Positions 40,704 through 49,574 are shown, counted from the stretch's first letter. The stretch: DNA of 64,000 nt from Nitratireductor soli (GCF_001050155.1 NZ_LFVY01000004.1:62001-126000), one strand, 5' to 3'. A program made the numbers and translations. Notes: generated by a model from the sequence alone, not told the origin.

Positions 40704-41651
40704 CTATCGCAGTTTCGGATTGAGCGCATCGCGCAGCCAGTCGCCGAGCAGGTTGACCGCCAGCACCAGCGCGGCCAGCGTGAGCCCTGGAAACAGCACG
40801 ATCCACCATTCGCCGGAGAACAGGAATTGCTGGCCGATGCGGATCAGCGTGCCGAGCGACGGCTCCGTCGGCGGCAGGCCGACGCCGAGAAAGGACAGGG
40901 TTGCCTCGGCGATGATGGCCAGGCCGAAATTGATCGTCAGGATGACCAGCACCGGGCCGAGCACGTTCGGCAGCACGTGACGCAGCATGATGATGAAGGA
41001 CGGCAGCCCGACCAGCCGCGCCGCGTGGACATAATCCTTGTTGCGCTCGACCAGCGTGGAGCCGCGCACGACGCGGGCGTATTTGACCCAGAAGGAGAGC
41101 GTGATCGAGAACACCAGCACGCCGAACGCCGTGTCTTCCTGGCCCACGCCCTTCAGCGCGCCATGCACCATGCCGTCGATCAAAAGCGCCACCAGGATCA
41201 CCGGAAAGGTGAGTTGCACGTCGGCGACGCGCATGATGAAGGCATCGACCGTGCCGCCGACATAGCCGGCGACAAGACCCAGACCGACGCCGAGAATGGT
41301 GGCGAACAGCACGCCGAGGATGCTGATCGACAGCGATACGCGCAGGCCATAGAGGATGGCGGCCAAGAGGTCGCGGCCCTGGTCGTCCGTGCCGAGCACG
41401 AAGCGCGGGTCGGCCCCGTCTATCCAGAACGGCGGCAGGTGTGAATCCATGATGAACACGGTGGTGGGATCGAACGGGTCGCTGGCCACCAGGAGCGGCG
41501 CCAGCAGCGCGCCGGCCATCAGCAGGACCGTGACGATGGCCGCCCCGACGGTCACTTTCGAGGACAGGAAGCTTGCCGTCATGTCGTGATCGCGCAGGCG
41601 CGCCATGAAACCGGCTTTGGTCGTGTTCTGCGAGGGCGTGTCGGGTGTCAT
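40704..41651 (-). CDS. Dipeptide ABC permease (DppC type)
   Basis: 315 residues. A first membrane segment at about 35-58, a periplasmic loop with FVLGTDDQGRDLLAAILYGLRVSL (about 85-108, a DppC/OppC hallmark), then five further helices. The coupling loop reads VHAARLVGLPSFIIMLRHVLPNVL near 206-229. Translation starts at ATG 41651, 10 bases downstream of the DppB-type stop. Confidence 0.93.
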   Translation of the reverse strand: MTPDTPSQNTTKAGFMARLRDHDMTASFLSSKVTVGAAIVTVLLMAGALLAPLLVASDPFDPTTVFIMDSHLPPFWIDGADPRFVLGTDDQGRDLLAAILYGLRVSLSISILGVLFATILGVGLGLVAGYVGGTVDAFIMRVADVQLTFPVILVALLIDGMVHGALKGVGQEDTAFGVLVFSITLSFWVKYARVVRGSTLVERNKDYVHAARLVGLPSFIIMLRHVLPNVLGPVLVILTINFGLAIIAEATLSFLGVGLPPTEPSLGTLIRIGQQFLFSGEWWIVLFPGLTLAALVLAVNLLGDWLRDALNPKLR

Positions 41652-41661
41652 GGTCGCTTCC

Positions 41662-42639
41662 TCATCCCGCGCTCGCGGTGGTCTTGATGCGCGGATCGAC
41701 GGCTGCGTAGAGCAGATCGACCGCCAGATTGATGATGACGAACAGGACGCCGATCAGCATCAGATAGCCGGCCATGATCGGGATGTCGGCGTTCTGCACC
41801 GCCTGCAGGAAAAGCAGGCCCATGCCCGGCCACTGGAAAACCGTCTCGGTGATGATGGCAAACGCGATGACCGAGCCAAGCTCGAGGCCCACCACGGTGA
41901 TCACCGGCACCAGCGTGTTCTTCAGCGCGTGGCCGAAATGCACGACGCGGTCCGGCAGGCCGCGGGCGTGGGCGAACTTGATGTAGTCGGTCCTCAGCAC
42001 CTCCATCATCTCGGCGCGCACCAGACGCATGATCAGCGTCATCTGGAACAGGCCGAGCGTGACGGAAGGCATGATCAGCGCCAGCAGGCCCGATCCGGTG
42101 AGGAGCCCGGTGCTCCAGCCGCCGATCGTCACCGTTTCGCCGCGCCCATAGGAGGGCAGCCAGCCGAGCTGGACGGAGAACACGTAGATCAGCAGGATGC
42201 CGATCAGGAAGGTCGGCAGGCTGATGCCGACCAGCGACAGGACCTGCATCAGCTTGGCCGACAGGCTGTCGCGATAGAGCGCGCTGAAAACGCCCATCGG
42301 GATGCCGACGCCGACCGCCAGGACCATCGAGATGACTGCCAGTTCCAGCGTCGCCGGCAGGCGCTCGGCGAACAGTTCGGAGACCGGCTGGCGGAACTGG
42401 TAGGACATGCCGAAGTCGAAGCGCGCCATCCGGCCGACGAAACGGCCGAACTGGATGATCACCGGGTCGTTCAAGCCCAGCGTCTCGCGCATCTCGGCCC
42501 GGTCGGCCGCCGTCGTTTCGATGCCGACGATCTGGTTGACCGGGTCGCCGACGAAACGGAACATGACGAAGGCGATCAGCGCCACGGTCAGCAGCACGAT
42601 GGCTGCCTGGATCATACGGCGCACGATGAAGGCGAGCAT
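41662..42639 (-). CDS. Dipeptide ABC permease (DppB type)
   Basis: 325 residues, N-terminus MLAFIVRRMIQAAIVLLTVALIAFVMF split over the first helix, six membrane segments, and coupling loop FAHARGLPDRVVHFGHALKNTLVP near 215-238. ATG 42639 follows GGGAG by 7 bases; upstream codons in the frame are not used. It lies 127 bp behind the binding-protein gene on the same strand. Confidence 0.93.
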   Translation of the reverse strand: MLAFIVRRMIQAAIVLLTVALIAFVMFRFVGDPVNQIVGIETTAADRAEMRETLGLNDPVIIQFGRFVGRMARFDFGMSYQFRQPVSELFAERLPATLELAVISMVLAVGVGIPMGVFSALYRDSLSAKLMQVLSLVGISLPTFLIGILLIYVFSVQLGWLPSYGRGETVTIGGWSTGLLTGSGLLALIMPSVTLGLFQMTLIMRLVRAEMMEVLRTDYIKFAHARGLPDRVVHFGHALKNTLVPVITVVGLELGSVIAFAIITETVFQWPGMGLLFLQAVQNADIPIMAGYLMLIGVLFVIINLAVDLLYAAVDPRIKTTASAG

Positions 42640-42766
42640 TCGCGGGTACTCCCTGCAGGGGTGGATTGCCGGCAATCGCCGACGCCGGAATCCCGCCTGC
42701 GTAATCGTTTCAGATTGCGGCCCGCATGGCCGCGCGGACGGGCTGACGCCCGCCCGCTAAAGCGTG

Positions 42767-44347
42767 TCAGTCGATCGTCGCGGTCTGGAACACGATGTCG
42801 CCATCGGCCCGCTGCTTGACATGGACGTTCTTCGCGACGCCCCAGGCCAGGCCGCCCTGATACAGCGGCGCATAGGCGACGTCCTCGACCATCGAGATCT
42901 GCCAGGCCTGGCGGATCAGCGCGTCGCGCTTTTCCTTGTCGGTCTCGACACGGATCTGCTCGCGCAGTTCCTCGATCTTCGGGTTGCAATAGCCGCCGAC
43001 ATTCATCGTGCCGCCATTGCCCTTGTCGTCGCGGCAGCCCAGCACGTTGGTGAACAGATCCACCGAATCGAGCACCGCCGGCGACCAGCCGAGCATGAAG
43101 AAGGAGGTGTCGTAACCGCCCGAAGACAGGATTTTCGCGAAGTATTTGGCCTTCGGCTGCGCGTTCAGCGTCGTCTTGATGCCGACCCGCCCGAGCATGC
43201 CGACAACCGCCTGGCAGACGCGCTCATCGTTCGGATAGCGGTCGTTGGAGCAATCGAGCTGGACCTGGAAGCCATCGGGATAGCCGGCCTTGGCCAGCAG
43301 CTTCTTCGACATTTCGGGATCGTAGGGGAAGCGCTTGAATTCTTCCGTCTGGTTGACCAGTTGCGGTGCGATCATCAGCGCCGCCGGCGTGGCCGCGCCG
43401 CGCAGGATCTTGGCAATGATGCCGTCAATGTCGATCGCCTGATAGACGGCGCGGCGCACGCGGGCGTCCTTGAACGGGTTCTTGCCCTCGACATTGGCAT
43501 ATTTCAGCGTGTCGCTCACCTGGTCGAAGCCCAGATACATGGTGCGCAGGTCCGGGCTTTGCAGAACCTGTGCATTGCCGCTGGCATTGATCCGCTCGAT
43601 GTCCTGTTCCGGCACCGGGGCGATCCAGTCGACCTGGCCCGACAAGAGGGCGGCGACGCGCGTCGGGTCGGAGCTGACGGTGGTCAGCACCACCTCGTCC
43701 AGATTGTGCTTCGGCTTGTCCCACCAGGCGGCAAAGGGCTTCCACACGGTCTTGACGCCGGGCTGGTGGCTCTCGACCATGAAAGGCCCGGTGCCGTTTT
43801 CATGCAGCGCCGCATAGCTCGGCGTGTCGGCATTGGCCGGCGACGGCGTGGCGGCATCGTGCTCTTCCGCCCAGCTCTTGCTCATGATGTACCAGCCGGC
43901 CCATTGGTAATGCAGGATCGGATTGGCTTCCGGCAGCATCACGTCGACGGTGTGGTCGTCGATCTTGATGAACTCGGCTTCCTTGGGGATGCGGTATTTG
44001 AGGTCGGAGCCGTCGGCGCGCACGCGCTCGGCGGAAAACAGCACGTCGTCGGCGGTGAATGGCGCGCCATTGTGGAAGGTGACGCCCTTGCGCAGGTGGA
44101 AACGCCAATGCTTCGGATCGATGATTTCCCAGCTTTCGGCCAGGGCCGGCTCCATGGCGAAGTTTTCGCCGCGCCGCACCAGTCCCTCATAGCTGGCGCC
44201 GGCCATGCTGAGCGCGAAAGTCTCGCTGACCGAATAAGGGTCGAGCGATTTCAGATCGCCCTGATAGGCCAAGCGCAACGTCTTGGCGTAAGAATTGCCG
44301 AGCGACAGCAGCAAGGCTGCGCAGCACGTCAAAAGCACCTTCTTCAT
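42767..44347 (-). CDS. Dipeptide/oligopeptide ABC substrate-binding protein (DppA family 5)
   Basis: 526 residues. Signal peptide MKKVLLTCCAALLLSLGNSYA (cleavage near 21). Family 5 hallmarks: LDPYSVSETFAL near 34, LAESWEIIDPKHWRFHLRKGVTFHNGAPFTADDV spread over about 70-103, and VRRAVYQAIDIDGII near 300. It is periplasmic and binds peptides or peptide-like opines and lactams. ATG 44347 follows GGAGGAG. It is first of five minus-strand genes and divergent from the M20 gene across a 250-bp gap containing an ATAG-N7-CTAT site. Confidence 0.92.
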   Translation of the reverse strand: MKKVLLTCCAALLLSLGNSYAKTLRLAYQGDLKSLDPYSVSETFALSMAGASYEGLVRRGENFAMEPALAESWEIIDPKHWRFHLRKGVTFHNGAPFTADDVLFSAERVRADGSDLKYRIPKEAEFIKIDDHTVDVMLPEANPILHYQWAGWYIMSKSWAEEHDAATPSPANADTPSYAALHENGTGPFMVESHQPGVKTVWKPFAAWWDKPKHNLDEVVLTTVSSDPTRVAALLSGQVDWIAPVPEQDIERINASGNAQVLQSPDLRTMYLGFDQVSDTLKYANVEGKNPFKDARVRRAVYQAIDIDGIIAKILRGAATPAALMIAPQLVNQTEEFKRFPYDPEMSKKLLAKAGYPDGFQVQLDCSNDRYPNDERVCQAVVGMLGRVGIKTTLNAQPKAKYFAKILSSGGYDTSFFMLGWSPAVLDSVDLFTNVLGCRDDKGNGGTMNVGGYCNPKIEELREQIRVETDKEKRDALIRQAWQISMVEDVAYAPLYQGGLAWGVAKNVHVKQRADGDIVFQTATID

Positions 44348-44447
44348 GGCTTCGGACTCCTCCTCCTGAACAGGTCCGGTCCCGGACCATCGGGTTATGT
44401 GGCGGAAAAAAATCCAACAGGGAAGAAGAGGGCAAGCTTTGGTTATC

Positions 44448-44462
44448 ATAGGTAATAACTAT
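44448..44462. promoter_or_regulatory. ATAG-N7-CTAT site in dppA/M20 divergent promoter
   Basis: ATAG-GTAATAA-CTAT, with T-N11-A geometry, flanked by C and G to give CATAG...CTATG. It has the same half-sites and spacing as the palindrome at the LysR gene start (38629-38643). It is about 100 bases upstream of dppA and about 135 upstream of the M20 gene, a suitable place for a LysR activator. Confidence 0.5.
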
Positions 44463-44597
44463 GGCTTTGCCGATTGGCCTCGTGTTTTTCTGTATGAGGC
44501 CGATTGCCCCCGGCGGGCATCTATGATCATTTTGGCGCCTACCGGCCGGGCGGCCGGCCTGTTTCACGAACCTGTCTTGCCAAGGGAGAAGATTTGC

Positions 44598-45761
44598 ATG
44601 GCAACTTTCAGCACCGATGCACTGGAGGATGTGCGCGCCTGGCGGCGGGATTTTCATGAAAATCCGGAACTGCTGTTCGAAGTCGACCGCACCGCCGGCA
44701 TCATTGCCGACAAGCTGCGCTCCTTCGGTTGCGATGAGGTGTTGACCGGCATCGGACGCACCGGCGTGGTGGCGGTCGTTCGCGGCCGCCGCAGCGATTC
44801 GGGCAAGGTCGTCGGCCTGCGCGCCGACATGGATGCGCTGCCCATCTACGAGCAGACCAATCTGCCGCACCGTTCCAGGGTCGAGGGAAAGATGCACGCC
44901 TGCGGCCATGACGGCCATTCCGCCATGCTCCTGGGGGCTGCCCGCCACCTGGCCGCCGAGCGTGATTTCAACGGCACGGCGGTGCTCATCTTCCAACCGG
45001 CCGAGGAGGGGGCCGTCGGCGCCAAGGCGATGATCGATGACGGCCTGTTCGACCGCTTCGGCATCCAGGAGGTCTATGGCATGCACAATATGCCGGGCCT
45101 GCCGGTCGGTCAGTTCGCCCTGCGGCCCGGCCCGGCCATGTCGTCGGCCGACCGGTTCGAGGTAACGATCGAGGGGTTCGGCGGCCATGCGGCGCGGCCG
45201 CAGCGTTCGGTCGATCCCGTGATCGCCACCAACCACATCATCACCGCCCTGCAGACCATCGTCTCGCGCAACACGGATCCGCTGGAGTCCGCCGTCCTGT
45301 CGGTCTGCGCCATCCATGGCGGCGAGGCCTTCAACGTCATCCCGCAGAGCGTCAGCTTCAAGGGCACGGTGCGCACGCTTCTGCCGGAGGTGCGCGAGCT
45401 GTGCGAGAAGCGCTTCCACCACATCGTCAACACGGTGGCCGATGCGTTCGGCACCACGGCGACGATCACCTACGCCCATGACTGCCCGATCACCTTCAAC
45501 GACCCGGAGAAGGCGGGCCTTGCCGGCGATGCGGCGGCGGCCGTGGTGGGAACGGACAAGGTGCGGCGCGATCTGCCGCCATCGCTGGGCAGCGAGGATT
45601 TCTCCTTCATGCTCGAGCAGCGGCCGGGCGCCATCATCTTCCTCGGCAACGGCGACACGGCCAACATCCACCACCCGATGTACGACTTCAATGACGAAGC
45701 CATCCCGCACGGCGTGGGCTATTGGACGGAGCTGACGGAACGGCTGATGCCGGCCAATTGA
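44598..45761 (+). CDS. M20 family metallo-amidohydrolase 2 (hippurate hydrolase type)
   Basis: 387 residues. RRDFHENPELLFE near 16-28, LRADMDALPI near 74-83, HACGHDGHS near 99-107, FQPAEEGAVG near 135-144, GGHAARPQ near 196, and HHPMYDF near 357. It is paralogous to the enzyme at 8457. Cytosolic, two-metal amidohydrolase acting on N-acyl amino acids or peptide-like amides. It is divergent from the dpp importer, so the imported compound is its likely substrate. GGGAGAAGA lies before the ATG. Confidence 0.9.
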   Translation: MATFSTDALEDVRAWRRDFHENPELLFEVDRTAGIIADKLRSFGCDEVLTGIGRTGVVAVVRGRRSDSGKVVGLRADMDALPIYEQTNLPHRSRVEGKMHACGHDGHSAMLLGAARHLAAERDFNGTAVLIFQPAEEGAVGAKAMIDDGLFDRFGIQEVYGMHNMPGLPVGQFALRPGPAMSSADRFEVTIEGFGGHAARPQRSVDPVIATNHIITALQTIVSRNTDPLESAVLSVCAIHGGEAFNVIPQSVSFKGTVRTLLPEVRELCEKRFHHIVNTVADAFGTTATITYAHDCPITFNDPEKAGLAGDAAAAVVGTDKVRRDLPPSLGSEDFSFMLEQRPGAIIFLGNGDTANIHHPMYDFNDEAIPHGVGYWTELTERLMPAN

Positions 45762-45818
45762 GGCTGGGGTCGGGTCGGAATGGTTCAGGGCCGAGCGAAC
45801 TGGTCCTGAACATCTGAT

Positions 45819-45942
45819 GCTAGTGGTGCGATCCTAACAGATGGTACCCATCTGTTGGGGAAAATTGCCCCACCAGGTCAATAGCTTGTGGGCTGACTTA
45901 TCGAAACGGATGGGGACCATCTGTTTCGGTCAGACCACTAGC
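45819..45942. mobile_element. 124-bp MITE-like element with imperfect terminal inverted repeats
   Basis: The ends read GCTAGTGGT (45819-45827) and ACCACTAGC (45934-45942). The inverted match continues inward for about 36 bp (AACAGATGGT and ACCATCTGTT are conserved), with mismatches. A second, internal dyad (CAGATGGGTA-type) surrounds 45838-45857. There is no coding capacity. The outer TA could be the target duplication of a Tc1/mariner (IS630)-type insertion. The right end lies inside the 3' end of the alanine-dehydrogenase-like gene and provides its last three codons and stop. Confidence 0.7.
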
Positions 45943-47027
45943 GCCTCGGCAAGCGGCGTCGACGGCATGTTCTGCAGCCGTGCCGTCCGCTCGTGCACCA
46001 CCTTGCCGGCGTGGCAGACGACGGCGGCGCCGAGCCAGTCCTGGTCCTCGACGGCGCGCGCCAGGCCCAGATCCGCCACCGGCTCGACCAGGGTATAGAT
46101 CAGATCGGCGAAGCTGACGGAGCTTGCCTCGGGCACCGCGCTCGGCAGGTTTTCGACGCAGAAATGCGTCACGCCTGCCACCTGGTAGGTGGGATTTTCC
46201 CAACTCGTCGGCATCGACGTTTCAATGGCGCCGGCCCGGTCGCAGGCGACGTCGACGATGACCGCGCCCTTGCGCATCGTCGCCAGCATCTTGCGGGTCA
46301 GGAGGTGGTCGGTGCGGTCCTTGTCCCAGCGCACGCAGTTGATCACCAGATCCGCCTGCGGCAAATGTTCGGCCAGCGTGTCGATATGGGCCGCGGTGAA
46401 ATCCCGGTTCTCCCAGTCAAGTGCGGCGCGCGCCAGCGTCCCCTGGGTGTGGTCGAGGCCGACCACCGAGACGCCAAGGCCGAACAGCGTGCGCAGGGCG
46501 CCGCGTCCGGCAAGCCCCAGGCCGATGACGATCACCCGCGTCGACATCACCCCGGCGTGGCGCATGAAATGCCGTCCGGTGCCGCCATAGGGCAAAAGCA
46601 CCAGCCGCAGCCCTTCGAGCGCGGCGATCTCGCCGGCCAGCGGGCTGTTGCCGGCCTTGTGCGGATGCGCCTTCTCGGCGGCGATGGCCGTCAGGCCGAC
46701 GTCGAGAAACCGGTCCAGCATGACGCGGTCGCGCTCGCAGTAGAGATTGGCGATGATCGTGTGATTGGGCCTGAGAAGGGCGAACTCCGGACGCAGGATC
46801 TCCTTCACCTTGACGATCATCTGGGCGCGCGCATAGAGCGCCGGCCCGTCCGGCGCGATGCGCGCGCCGGCGGCGACATAGTCCTCGTCGAATGCACCCG
46901 CCAGCGCGCCGGCGTTGTGTTCCACCAGCACGTCGTGACCGGCAGCACAAAGCTGCTTCACCTGCGTCGGCAAAAGAGCGACGCGGCTTTCCTTGATCTT
47001 GATTTCCCGGGGAATGCCGATGCGCAT
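45930..47027 (-). CDS. Alanine-dehydrogenase-like protein with altered catalytic His
   Basis: 365 residues. MRIGIPREIKIKESRVALLP is the typical start of the AlaDH/PNT family. VKVKE puts Lys at 75, the Rossmann core is VIVIGLGLAGRGALRTLF near 170, and DVACDRAG keeps the Asp equivalent to D270 of M. tuberculosis AlaDH. The position of the catalytic His96 reads NLYCERD, giving Tyr, so ordinary L-alanine dehydrogenase activity is doubtful. Related enzymes include N5-(carboxyethyl)ornithine synthase and lysine-pathway dehydrogenases. The C-terminus (LVV, stop) comes from an inserted repeat. It is divergent from the gamma-glutamyltransferase-like gene. Confidence 0.82.
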   Translation of the reverse strand: MRIGIPREIKIKESRVALLPTQVKQLCAAGHDVLVEHNAGALAGAFDEDYVAAGARIAPDGPALYARAQMIVKVKEILRPEFALLRPNHTIIANLYCERDRVMLDRFLDVGLTAIAAEKAHPHKAGNSPLAGEIAALEGLRLVLLPYGGTGRHFMRHAGVMSTRVIVIGLGLAGRGALRTLFGLGVSVVGLDHTQGTLARAALDWENRDFTAAHIDTLAEHLPQADLVINCVRWDKDRTDHLLTRKMLATMRKGAVIVDVACDRAGAIETSMPTSWENPTYQVAGVTHFCVENLPSAVPEASSVSFADLIYTLVEPVADLGLARAVEDQDWLGAAVVCHAGKVVHERTARLQNMPSTPLAEALVV

Positions 47028-47137
47028 CCAGAATGCCTTCCGTTCGAGCCCGATTGGCCGGTGCCGTTTCGCCGACACAAGAGTGGAACATGCGGTCGCC
47101 ATGTCCAAGGCTCATTGATCTGGCATCGAGTTTCTTT

Positions 47138-47165
47138 ATAGAGTTTTGTATAGCCATAGCGATAG
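47138..47165. promoter_or_regulatory. Run of four ATAG half-sites in divergent promoter
   Basis: ATAG occurs at 47138, 47150, 47156 and 47162 between the alanine-dehydrogenase-like gene and the gamma-glutamyltransferase-like gene. The half-site is the same as in the proposed LysR sites at 38629 and 44448, but the partner CTAT at N7 is missing. A weak candidate for the same regulator. Confidence 0.3.
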
Positions 47166-47206
47166 ACTTTAGGGTATCGCGATTCCTGATTGAGAGAAAC
47201 ACAGCC

Positions 47207-48793
47207 ATGCATGATTTCTTCCGGCCCGGACGCCCGCCGACGCTTGCCCGGGATGCGGCGATCGCCACATCCCATCCCCTGGCCACCGCCGCCGGCCTGG
47301 AAATTCTCTCCGCCGGAGGCAATGCGGTGGATGCGGCGCTTGCCGCCGTGGCGGCGCAATGCGTGGTCGAGCCGCACATGACCGGCATTGGCGGCGACTG
47401 TTTCGTGCTTTATGCGCCGGCCGGCGGCGATGTGATCGCCCTGAATGGCAGCGGCCGCGCGCCGGCCGCCGCCAGCGTCGAGCGGCTGAAGGCGCTCGGT
47501 CTGTCCCAGATTGCCCGCACCAGCCCGCATGCGGTCACCGTGCCGGGCGCCATCGCCGCCTGGACGAAGCTGCACGGCGATCACGGTTCGCTGCCGCTCG
47601 AGCAATTGTTCCGCCGCGCGGTGGATTACGCCGAGAATGGTTATCCGATCACGCCGCGTGTCGCGCAGGACTGGCGGGCGGAGGCGGCGCTTCTGGCCGA
47701 GGATGCCGGCGCCCGCGCCGTCTACCTGCCGGATGGCCGGGCGCCTGCGGCCGGCGAGCGCCATGCGCAGCCTCTGCTCGGCGCCCGCCTGCGCGAGATC
47801 GCCAGGGACGGGGCGGCCGCCTTCTATCTGGGCCGCGCGGCGCAATCCCTGGTGCACTATCTGAACGGCCTTGGCGGGCTGCACACGCTGGACGATTTCG
47901 CCGCGGGTCTCGATGGTGCCGACTATGTCGCGCCGATCGTCTCTTCTTATCGCGGCCACGAGGTCTACGAATGCCCGCCCAACGGCCAGGGCGTCGCCGC
48001 GCTGATGATCCTCAACATCCTTTCCGGTTTCGATCTCGGCGAGAGCCTGTCCATGGCCGACCGCGTGCATCTTCATGCCGAGGCCACCAAGCTCGCCTAT
48101 CACCACCGTGACGCGCTGATTGCCGATCCGACGCAGACGAGCCAGCCGGTGGAGGCGCTGTTGTCGGACGAAACGGCGGCCTTGCTGCGGCAGCGCATCG
48201 ACACGGGCCGGGCCGGCGCGCCGACCCTCTGGAGCGAACCGGAGCACAAGGACACGGTCTATCTCTGCGTCGTCGACCGCGACGGCAACGCCATCTCCTT
48301 CATCAATTCCATCTTCAATGCCTTCGGCTCGACGCGGCTCGATCCCGAAACCGGCATCGTGCTGCACAATCGCGGGACATCGTTCCGCTTGATCGAGGGG
48401 CATCCAAATGCCATAGCGCCGAACAAGCGGCCCATGCACACGATCATTCCCGGCATGCTGAAGAAGGACGGACGTGTCGTCGCGCCCTTCGGCGTCATGG
48501 GCGGGCATTATCAGGCGGCGGGCCACGCGGCGTTCCTGTCGGGCGTCCTCGACCGCGGGTTGGACGTGCAGGCGGCCCTCGATGCGCCGCGCTCCTTTGC
48601 CTTCGACGGCGCCTTGGAAGTCGAGCCGGCATTGGGCGACGCGGTCATCGCCGCGCTCGCCGCGCGGGGACATGTGATCAAGCCGCGCGCCCAGCCATTG
48701 GGCGGCGGTCAGGCGATCTGGATCGATCACGCGCGCGGCGTTCTGTCGGCAGGATCGGATTTCCGCAAGGACGGATTGGCGCTCGGCTTCTGA
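47207..48793 (+). CDS. Gamma-glutamyltransferase-like Ntn hydrolase
   Basis: 528 residues, full GGT length. ATSHPLATAAGLEILSAGGNAVDAALA (about 20-46) and GIGGDCFVLY near 60 are family hallmarks. The autoprocessing/nucleophile Thr is at about 350 in HKDTVYLCVVDRDGN; most GGTs read TTH there, while here the next residues are Val and Tyr. There is also a C-terminal MGGHYQAAGH near 426. There is no signal peptide, whereas classical GGTs are periplasmic, so this is probably a cytosolic acylase or GGT-like protein. With the dpp importer and M20 enzyme it suggests use of gamma-glutamyl or other amide compounds. The start ATG was chosen because family homology begins there. Confidence 0.85.
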   Translation: MHDFFRPGRPPTLARDAAIATSHPLATAAGLEILSAGGNAVDAALAAVAAQCVVEPHMTGIGGDCFVLYAPAGGDVIALNGSGRAPAAASVERLKALGLSQIARTSPHAVTVPGAIAAWTKLHGDHGSLPLEQLFRRAVDYAENGYPITPRVAQDWRAEAALLAEDAGARAVYLPDGRAPAAGERHAQPLLGARLREIARDGAAAFYLGRAAQSLVHYLNGLGGLHTLDDFAAGLDGADYVAPIVSSYRGHEVYECPPNGQGVAALMILNILSGFDLGESLSMADRVHLHAEATKLAYHHRDALIADPTQTSQPVEALLSDETAALLRQRIDTGRAGAPTLWSEPEHKDTVYLCVVDRDGNAISFINSIFNAFGSTRLDPETGIVLHNRGTSFRLIEGHPNAIAPNKRPMHTIIPGMLKKDGRVVAPFGVMGGHYQAAGHAAFLSGVLDRGLDVQAALDAPRSFAFDGALEVEPALGDAVIAALAARGHVIKPRAQPLGGGQAIWIDHARGVLSAGSDFRKDGLALGF

Positions 48794-48818
48794 GCGCCGG
48801 GTTATAAGGAGGCAGGCA

Positions 48819-49574
48819 ATGCAATTGTGGTTCCAGACGTGGCAGGAGGTGGAAACCTACCTGCAGCACGCGCAGGGCATCATCATCCCCATCGGTTCGA
48901 CAGAGCAGCATGGGCCGAACGGCCTGATCGGCACGGACGCCATTTGCGCCGAGCAGATCGCCCGCGGCACGGGAGAGCTGGCGAATGCGCTGGTGGCGCC
49001 GACCATTTCCGTGGGCATTGCCGGCCATCACATGGGCTTCGCCGGCACCATGACCTTGGCCCCGACGACACTGATCCGCCTGATCGGCGAACAGGTGGAA
49101 GCCCTTGCCGCGCACGGCTTCCGCTCGTTCTTCTTCCTGAACGGGCATGGCGGCAACATCGCCACCGTACAGGCCGCCTTCGCCGAACTGCATGCCGCGC
49201 GCTGGCGCGCCGGCCTGCCGGAAGTGCGCTGCAAGCTGTTGAGCTGGTGGGAATGCGACGGCGTGCAAAAGCTTTGGCGCGAACTCTATGGCGATGCCGA
49301 GGGCCTGCATGCGACGGCCAGCGAAGTGGCGGTGACGCGCTATCTGTTTCCCGAGCACATCAAGAATGTGCCGCTCGACCCGGCGATCGCGCCGACATCG
49401 CATTTCTATGATGCGCGCGACTATCGCCGCCGTTTCCCCGACGGACGGATCGGCTCGAACCCGGCCTTGTCGACGCCGCAGGACGGCGAAAAGCTCTACA
49501 AGGCCGCCGCCAGCGGCATGGCTGAGGCCTACCGCGCCTTCCTTGCCGAGCCATGGGATGGCGCTGCCGTTTAG
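48819..49574 (+). CDS. Creatininase-family amidohydrolase
   Basis: 251 residues. Metal-binding PIGSTEQHGPNG near 24-35 (Glu and His), GTDA near 38, NGHGGN near 111-116, and a further Glu in TASEVAVTRY. The family includes creatinine amidohydrolase, MftE-type peptidases and lactam or formamide hydrolases. A good ribosome-binding site (AAGGAGG) lies 25 bp behind the GGT-like gene, so they are co-transcribed. It may open a small lactam or cyclic amide generated in this block. Confidence 0.87.
   Translation: MQLWFQTWQEVETYLQHAQGIIIPIGSTEQHGPNGLIGTDAICAEQIARGTGELANALVAPTISVGIAGHHMGFAGTMTLAPTTLIRLIGEQVEALAAHGFRSFFFLNGHGGNIATVQAAFAELHAARWRAGLPEVRCKLLSWWECDGVQKLWRELYGDAEGLHATASEVAVTRYLFPEHIKNVPLDPAIAPTSHFYDARDYRRRFPDGRIGSNPALSTPQDGEKLYKAAASGMAEAYRAFLAEPWDGAAV

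Noticed and set aside
39813-41444. Long plus-strand open frame opposite the dpp genes
   Set aside because: Antisense shadow of ATPase and permease genes with intact motifs.
45819-45942. Reading the 124-bp inverted repeat as a simple rho-independent terminator
   Set aside because: The arms are far longer than a terminator stem, are imperfect, lack a T-run and intrude into a coding region; an inserted mobile repeat fits better.
46958-48730. Long minus-strand open frame opposite the GGT-like gene
   Set aside because: Antisense shadow; the plus-strand protein has GGT motifs over its whole length.
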